Shown in pieces: positions 62,101 to 64,000 of a DNA stretch of 64,000 bases. A program made the translations under genes and the position numbers. Position 1 is the first letter of the stretch. Every line of letters begins with the position of its first letter. The DNA is from Coturnix japonica (lineage: Eukaryota; Chordata; Aves; Galliformes; Phasianidae): contig NC_029518.1 in NCBI RefSeq assembly GCF_001577835.2, positions 88,580,979 through 88,644,978 on the forward strand. Direction: 5' to 3'. The notes under the pieces were generated by a model. The model worked only from the letters and a program-made list of their open reading frames with translations. It made no database searches and was not told where the DNA came from.

Positions 62101-64000
62101 ACTGTTTGGTCTCCAGAAACATTCAGCAAGTGTCAGTGAATGTAAATGAGTACATTTTTTCTGCATGGAGGAACTGAATGAACCTTTGCTTCATAAGCAC
62201 TTCCATGTCTGATGGCATTTTGTCAGACCCTTTTGTTTGGTCCCTTTGCTGCCATCTGTCACAAGGCAGAAATGTTCAGCCTCTACTGCTATACCACCAA
62301 CATCCACCTATGAGACTGTGGGCCAACATAATAAAATAGGAGGCATTACATTTGGAGCAGTCCTCATACATTATTGTACAACATGCATGTTTTTTAATAG
62401 TTAAATCTATTTCTCTCTATATATACACTTATAATGTACATATATATGTATCTTTGCTTATCTTTATTACTATATATAACTTAATTATGTCTGCATATAT
62501 ATATGTATATATAACTTTATTATGTCTTTGTTATGTCTATAATAAAGTTATTAGCACACAATAGATAACCTAGTCTTTCCATGTATTAATTTCTTAGCAT
62601 CCTACATTCCAGAATAAAAACTCTGATATCAGTACTGCTGGAATACTTTAGAAGAACAAAACTACTCTGTAAAGTTGGCTTTTTAAAGCTCCAAACACAA
62701 AGAAGTAAGAATTGCTGCCGTTTACATTCGCAAACATCCTAAATATCGCTATAACAAAAGGAGAATTCAAAGACATTTAAAATTAGTTTCCACTTAAGAC
62801 TTCTATTGTCACTGTTACATACATCTTCATTTAGTTTATCCTTTTGCTTAAGGAGTTCATTTATTTTCTGTTGTGATTGTTTGAGATCACAATCCAACAT
62901 GGAGCGCTGCTTTTCGGCTTCTAACAACCTATTTTCCACTTTTTGCTTCAAAGCTCTCTCTTCCAAAAGTTTCTTCTCCATTTCTGTGAAGAAAGAGATT
63001 TAAGGTCAATCTGCAGACGAGTCAAAGTACAACAGGAAGTTTAAAGGGGTGAAGGAGGTGAGAAAGAGCATCTACCCACATTAACAACATGTAACATGGT
63101 TGTCAGTTACGACAGAGATTGCTGAAAAGTGATTCATTAAATTTTTCACAGTAAACTGTGGAAAAGCACCCCAGAGCATTCCTTGCACAAATTTCTGCCT
63201 TAGGACTATTACTCATCAGTTGCAATACAAAATCCAGTTTATTTTCAAGACGTTTGAGAGGGATAAAAGGGTGGCTTTCCTCTTAAAGAAATATTTTCTA
63301 TCTATAGATCAAGCATTACTTTGACTGTGATAATCTGAAATCAACTAAAGAGTCGAAGCTGTTGAGGAAACTGATGGACCTAATGACTCATATGGTACAT
63401 CTGAATCACTTTTCTTTTTTGAAACATAAATGCCATATCACAGAAAATGAATTAATGACACTGGCAACAGGAATTCTGTTTTATTCGAAGAGACTAAACC
63501 TGCCTGACCGTAACCTAGAAGAACAAAGACCGAAGGATTACAACTGATTTACAAAGCTAATTATATTTAAAAAGAGCAGGGGAATAGAGAAAACATGACT
63601 ACATTTAAACTTCTATTGCCATTCAAAAATGTTATTACCTACCCTCAATAATTTATACTTAGGTCTAACTGTGATGTCAAACACATACCTTTCATGGCTT
63701 CAGATTTTGCCTCCTCTATAGATTCATAAATCTTATTTTTGTCTGCCAGTCGTGCTTTTGTGGCCTTATGTTCAGCTTCCTCTTGCTCGAGGTTCTGCTG
63801 CATAACTTTGAATTTGTATGTCATATCTATTTCCATGTTGCTCTTTTCCTGTTAAACAAGAAAAGGGCATTAAAATAAAATATTTAGTGTGTCAGGTTAG
63901 ATACAAAACTTCAGACAACATTAACATTATGGCTTGGAAGTATGCAGAAGACACAGCACAGATCCTGATGTCATAGGAATTCCCTTCTGCTACCCAGAGA
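46115..64000 (-). CDS. ROCK2: ROCK2, Rho-associated kinase 2, C-terminal half
   Basis: Minus-strand gene running off the right edge. Sixteen exons join in phase to 707 codons plus stop, roughly human residues 682-1388 if the length is conserved. Order: long alpha-helical coiled coil (63848 to ~58116), Rho-binding segment (around SDVANLANEKEELNNKL, exons at 59515-58116), PH domain (from ESRLEGWLSLPVR), a Cys/His-rich C1 insert, and the tail RRPSRQLPPNKPS. The kinase domain lies outside the window. ROCK2 is a cytosolic Ser/Thr kinase activated by RhoA-GTP; it phosphorylates myosin light chain, MYPT1 and LIMK. Paralogue ROCK1 is ruled out because, as recalled, it ends NTSGKTS, while this reading ends NKPS and sits beside SLC66A3. 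Two extra candidate exons are listed separately. Confidence 0.97.
46135..46140 (-). promoter_or_regulatory. ROCK2 poly-A signal
   Basis: AATAAA on the minus strand, about 2.1 kb after the stop; earlier signals in the UTR could give shorter forms. Confidence 0.6.
46711..46759. repeat. TA dinucleotide repeat in ROCK2 3' UTR
   Basis: Three (TA)n blocks separated by T- and A-rich spacers. Confidence 0.9.
47136..47176. repeat. T33C8 homopolymer tract in ROCK2 3' UTR
   Basis: 33 T followed by 8 C; read on the transcript it is G8 then A33. A likely site of length variation and of internal oligo-dT priming. Confidence 0.95.
48259..48262 (-). CDS. ROCK2: ROCK2 last exon, final codon and stop
   Basis: The acceptor is TTCTCTTCCAG| at 48263-48264. 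The first base completes AGC (Ser), then TAA at 48261-48259. The protein therefore ends NKPS, as in human ROCK2. Confidence 0.92.
49168..49264 (-). CDS. ROCK2: Candidate alternative terminal exon of ROCK2 (acidic tail)
   Basis: In the last intron, the acceptor CTCCTGTTGCAG| is followed by one base and an open frame of 31 codons to TGA (49168-49170). The one-base phase matches the two bases left by the exon at 52150-52363, giving PNK-R-LLDLAFKDWDWSFDDVDD, I, eight Asp, VFDF. The alternating Trp/Asp/Phe pattern and the clean ending look like a selected tail, not noise. A variant poly-A hexamer ATTAAA (minus strand, 48981-48986) lies about 180 nt downstream. It would replace the usual final Ser with a strongly acidic tail. 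I do not recall a described ROCK2 isoform of this kind; transcripts are needed to settle it. Confidence 0.6.
50830..50850. repeat. AAT microsatellite
   Basis: About seven AAT units followed by an A run. Confidence 0.9.
52150..52363 (-). CDS. ROCK2: ROCK2 exon: end of PH domain and basic tail
   Basis: The acceptor is CTCACTACAG|. Encodes VYYDISTAKNLLLLANSTEE, QQKWVSRLVKKIPKKP, ...RTSMKVQPNQSIRRPSRQLP, PNKP and two bases (AG) of the last codon; donor AAG|GTAACA. This donor can join the normal last exon or the candidate acidic exon. Confidence 0.97.
52771..53032 (-). CDS. ROCK2: ROCK2 exon: C1 zinc-binding insert of the PH domain
   Basis: The acceptor is AATTCTAG|. Encodes ILYANEGESKKEQEFPVEPM, then the C1 module: H-x12-C-x2-C (HEFIPTLYHFPTNCEAC), then CRRC-HIKC-H and a last Cys in IAPCK. 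It is an atypical C1 that in ROCK assists membrane and autoinhibitory contacts rather than phorbol ester binding (family knowledge). Donor AAAG|GTAATT. Confidence 0.97.
53246..53324 (-). CDS. ROCK2: ROCK2 exon: PH domain
   Basis: The acceptor is TTTCTTATAG|. Encodes DKLFHVRPVTQTDVYRADAK then EIPRIFQ; donor CAG|GTATTT. Confidence 0.96.
53878..53966 (-). CDS. ROCK2: ROCK2 exon: PH domain
   Basis: The acceptor is CTTCTAACAG|. Encodes YVIVSSKKILFYDSEQDKEQ then SNPYMVLDI; donor AGA|GTAAGT. Confidence 0.96.
54702..54766 (-). repeat. CR1 LINE 3' fragment in ROCK2 intron
   Basis: Short antisense CR1 tail: CAGAGAATGGCTTGGGTTGG, AAGGGAC, CATCTAATCCAACCCC. Confidence 0.85.
54931..55001 (-). CDS. ROCK2: ROCK2 exon: PH domain, first strands
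   Basis: The acceptor is TTTTCCAG|. Encodes ESRLEGWLSLPVRNNTKKFG then WVKK; donor AAG|GTAACC. Confidence 0.97.
55002..57165 (-). other. ROCK2 intron before the PH-domain exons
   Basis: Intron between the cassette exon and the first PH exon; contains one plus-strand CR1 copy, otherwise nothing recognised. Confidence 0.8.
55645..55813 (+). repeat. CR1 LINE 3' end fragment in ROCK2 intron
   Basis: ATGCCCCATCCCTGCAGGC, TTCAAGGCCAGGCTGGATGT, GGGCAGCCTGGTCTGGTGG, GGGGGGTTGGAACTCGATGA and a terminal TAATTCTATGATTCTACGAT. It is close in sequence to the 2934-3066 copy, suggesting the same subfamily. Confidence 0.93.
57166..57342 (-). CDS. ROCK2: ROCK2 alternative cassette exon, ROCK2m-like
   Basis: 177 nt between acceptor TTTATGTTCAG| and donor ACAG|GTGACA. 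It starts with two and ends with one codon base, exactly preserving the GFP|E-SRLEG junction, so inclusion adds 59 residues without changing frame. The insert is Ser/Thr-rich with an acidic core (LLDSDSDSEEEPLS) and ends in CSQSPTEVDST. Mammals have a muscle isoform, ROCK2m, with an extra exon between the coiled coil and PH domain; I infer that this is its avian counterpart. The acidic Ser clusters look like CK2-type phosphosites (inference). Confidence 0.78.
57722..57890 (-). CDS. ROCK2: ROCK2 exon: linker before the PH domain
   Basis: The acceptor is CCTTTCAG|. Encodes QIAEESQIRIELQMTLDSKD, ...HIGLDNSSIGSGPGDAEADD, GFP plus one base; donor CTG|GTATGT. The acidic GDAEADDGF linker leads to the PH domain. 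Confidence 0.96.
58116..58295 (-). CDS. ROCK2: ROCK2 exon: end of Rho-binding region and helix
   Basis: The acceptor is CATGGGAAG|. Encodes AVNKLAEIMNRKGPVKRGAD, TDVRRKEKENRKLHMELKSE, ...INEMQA; donor GCA|GTAAGA. Confidence 0.96.
58727..58821 (-). CDS. ROCK2: ROCK2 exon: Rho-binding region
   Basis: The acceptor is CTTGTTACAG|. Encodes QIAKLKEEEANIGNIKAQFE then a stretch ending ERTLKTQ. The first part (QIAKLKEEEANIGN) differs from human (QLSRLKDEEISAAA) while keeping charge and length. Donor CAG|GTAGGC. Confidence 0.95.
58950..59043 (-). CDS. ROCK2: ROCK2 exon: Rho-binding region
   Basis: The acceptor is TTCTTTGTAG|. Encodes LEEANRTLTSDVANLANEKE then ELNNKLKEEQE, part of the segment that contacts RhoA-GTP in ROCK kinases; donor GAAC|GTATGT. 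Confidence 0.96.
59329..59515 (-). CDS. ROCK2: ROCK2 exon: coiled coil up to the Rho-binding region
   Basis: The acceptor is AATTTGCAG|. Encodes DSLAAQLEITLTKADSEQLA, ...KELEIKEMMARHKQELTEKD, ATIAS; donor TCT|GTGAGT. Confidence 0.96.
59666..59769 (-). CDS. ROCK2: ROCK2 exon: coiled coil
   Basis: The acceptor is AAATTCTAG|. Encodes TLYKTQVRELKEECEEKTKL, ending in QELQDER; donor GAG|GTACTG. Confidence 0.95.
60350..60419 (-). CDS. ROCK2: ROCK2 exon: coiled coil
   Basis: The acceptor is TGCTTTCTAG|. Encodes ERQDADGQMKELQDQLEAEQ then YFS; donor TCG|GTATGT. Confidence 0.96.
60834..61018 (-). CDS. ROCK2: ROCK2 exon: coiled coil
   Basis: The acceptor is TATTTTTTAG|. Encodes VKNLTLKIEQETQKRCLTQN, ...KMSEKQLKQENNHL, ...LEKQNNELRK; donor GCAA|GTAAGC. 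Confidence 0.95.
61103..62367 (-). mobile_element. Mariner DNA transposon, Galluhop-like, nearly full length
   Basis: About 1.26 kb between 23-bp terminal inverted repeats (61109-61131 and 62337-62359, one mismatch: TGCTCCAAATG-C/T-AATGCCTCCTA). TA dinucleotides lie just outside the ends. The minus strand carries a decayed mariner transposase with recognisable pieces: MEVLMKQRFIQFLHAEKMYS-like start, LDRIIT-type block before the first catalytic Asp, QSMEWQHVNSS, QPSVGKMMCPVLWK, LFGPMKDG-like and VAENFLYYVV at the end. Many stops and frameshifts make it non-functional. It sits in the ROCK2 intron between exons 62823-62983 and 60834-61018, on the same strand as ROCK2. Galluhop is the known mariner family of chicken; the assignment is from memory. 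Confidence 0.88.
62411..62551. repeat. TA-rich repeat with 13-bp inverted repeat
   Basis: Low-complexity TATA/TATG sequence next to the mariner. It ends in a perfect 13-bp hairpin, arms 62511-62523 (ATAACTTTATTAT) and 62539-62551, with a 15-nt loop. Confidence 0.85.
62823..62983 (-). CDS. ROCK2: ROCK2 exon: coiled coil
   Basis: The acceptor is TTCTTCACAG|. Encodes EMEKKLLEERALKQKVENRL, ...LDCDLKQSQQKINELLKQKD, ...LNED; donor GAT|GTATGT. Confidence 0.96.
62984..63688 (-). other. ROCK2 intron
   Basis: Intron of 705 bp between the two rightmost ROCK2 exons; no other feature seen. Confidence 0.85.
63689..63848 (-). CDS. ROCK2: ROCK2 exon: coiled coil
   Basis: The acceptor is TTTAACAG|. Encodes EKSNMEIDMTYKFKVMQQNL through KIYESIEEAKSEAMK; donor AAAG|GTATGT. 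Five-prime-most ROCK2 exon in the window. Confidence 0.96.
63849..64000 (-). other. ROCK2 intron running off the window
   Basis: Intronic sequence upstream of the rightmost exon; the remaining N-terminal half, including the kinase domain, is outside. Confidence 0.85.

Noticed and set aside
46115-64000. ROCK1 instead of ROCK2
   Set aside because: The tail reads RRPSRQLPPNKPS, the PH exon begins ESRLEGWLSLPVR, and the neighbour is SLC66A3, all as for ROCK2.
1-64000. CRISPR arrays, operons, riboswitches, tRNA or rRNA genes, retroviral or LTR elements
   Set aside because: None seen; the window is vertebrate nuclear DNA, and I found no LTR pair or retroviral frame I could support.

Overview
The window looks like bird nuclear DNA, most likely chicken or another galliform. 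Genes are split into short GT-AG exons. CR1 LINE tails ending in copies of ATTCTATG are scattered throughout, and one mariner copy resembles the Galluhop family known from chicken. The gene order matches human 2p25.1, where C2orf50/CIMIP5, SLC66A3 (PQLC3) and ROCK2 are neighbours. All gene calls rest on recalled protein families and on splice phases worked out by hand; no search was run.

Layout. Positions 1-28,400 are gene-poor: diverged CR1 pieces, simple repeats, one 26-bp perfect palindrome and one weak candidate terminal exon (6970-7178). Positions 28,694-31,401 (+) hold a three-exon CIMIP5 (C2orf50) gene, predicted 160 aa. Its exons are too small to show as a continuous frame. Positions 35,402-41,391 (+) hold all seven coding exons of SLC66A3 (201 aa), starting in a CpG-rich promoter. 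From about 46,115 to beyond 64,000 on the minus strand lies the 3' half of ROCK2. Sixteen constitutive exons encode the last 707 residues: coiled coil, Rho-binding segment, split PH domain with its C1 insert, and C-terminal tail. SLC66A3 and ROCK2 converge.

Two extra ROCK2 exons stand out. A 177-nt, frame-preserving, Ser/Asp/Glu-rich cassette (57166-57342) sits between the Rho-binding region and the PH domain, where the mammalian muscle isoform ROCK2m has its extra exon. A second, in the last intron, is a possible alternative terminal exon (49168-49264). It has a good acceptor and the right phase, and would replace the usual last residue by a 31-residue tail ending in a run of eight Asp and VFDF. 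I consider this the most interesting signal in the window.

The three genes share no obvious pathway: a cilium microtubule inner protein, a PQ-loop membrane protein and a RhoA effector kinase. They are neighbours by conserved synteny.
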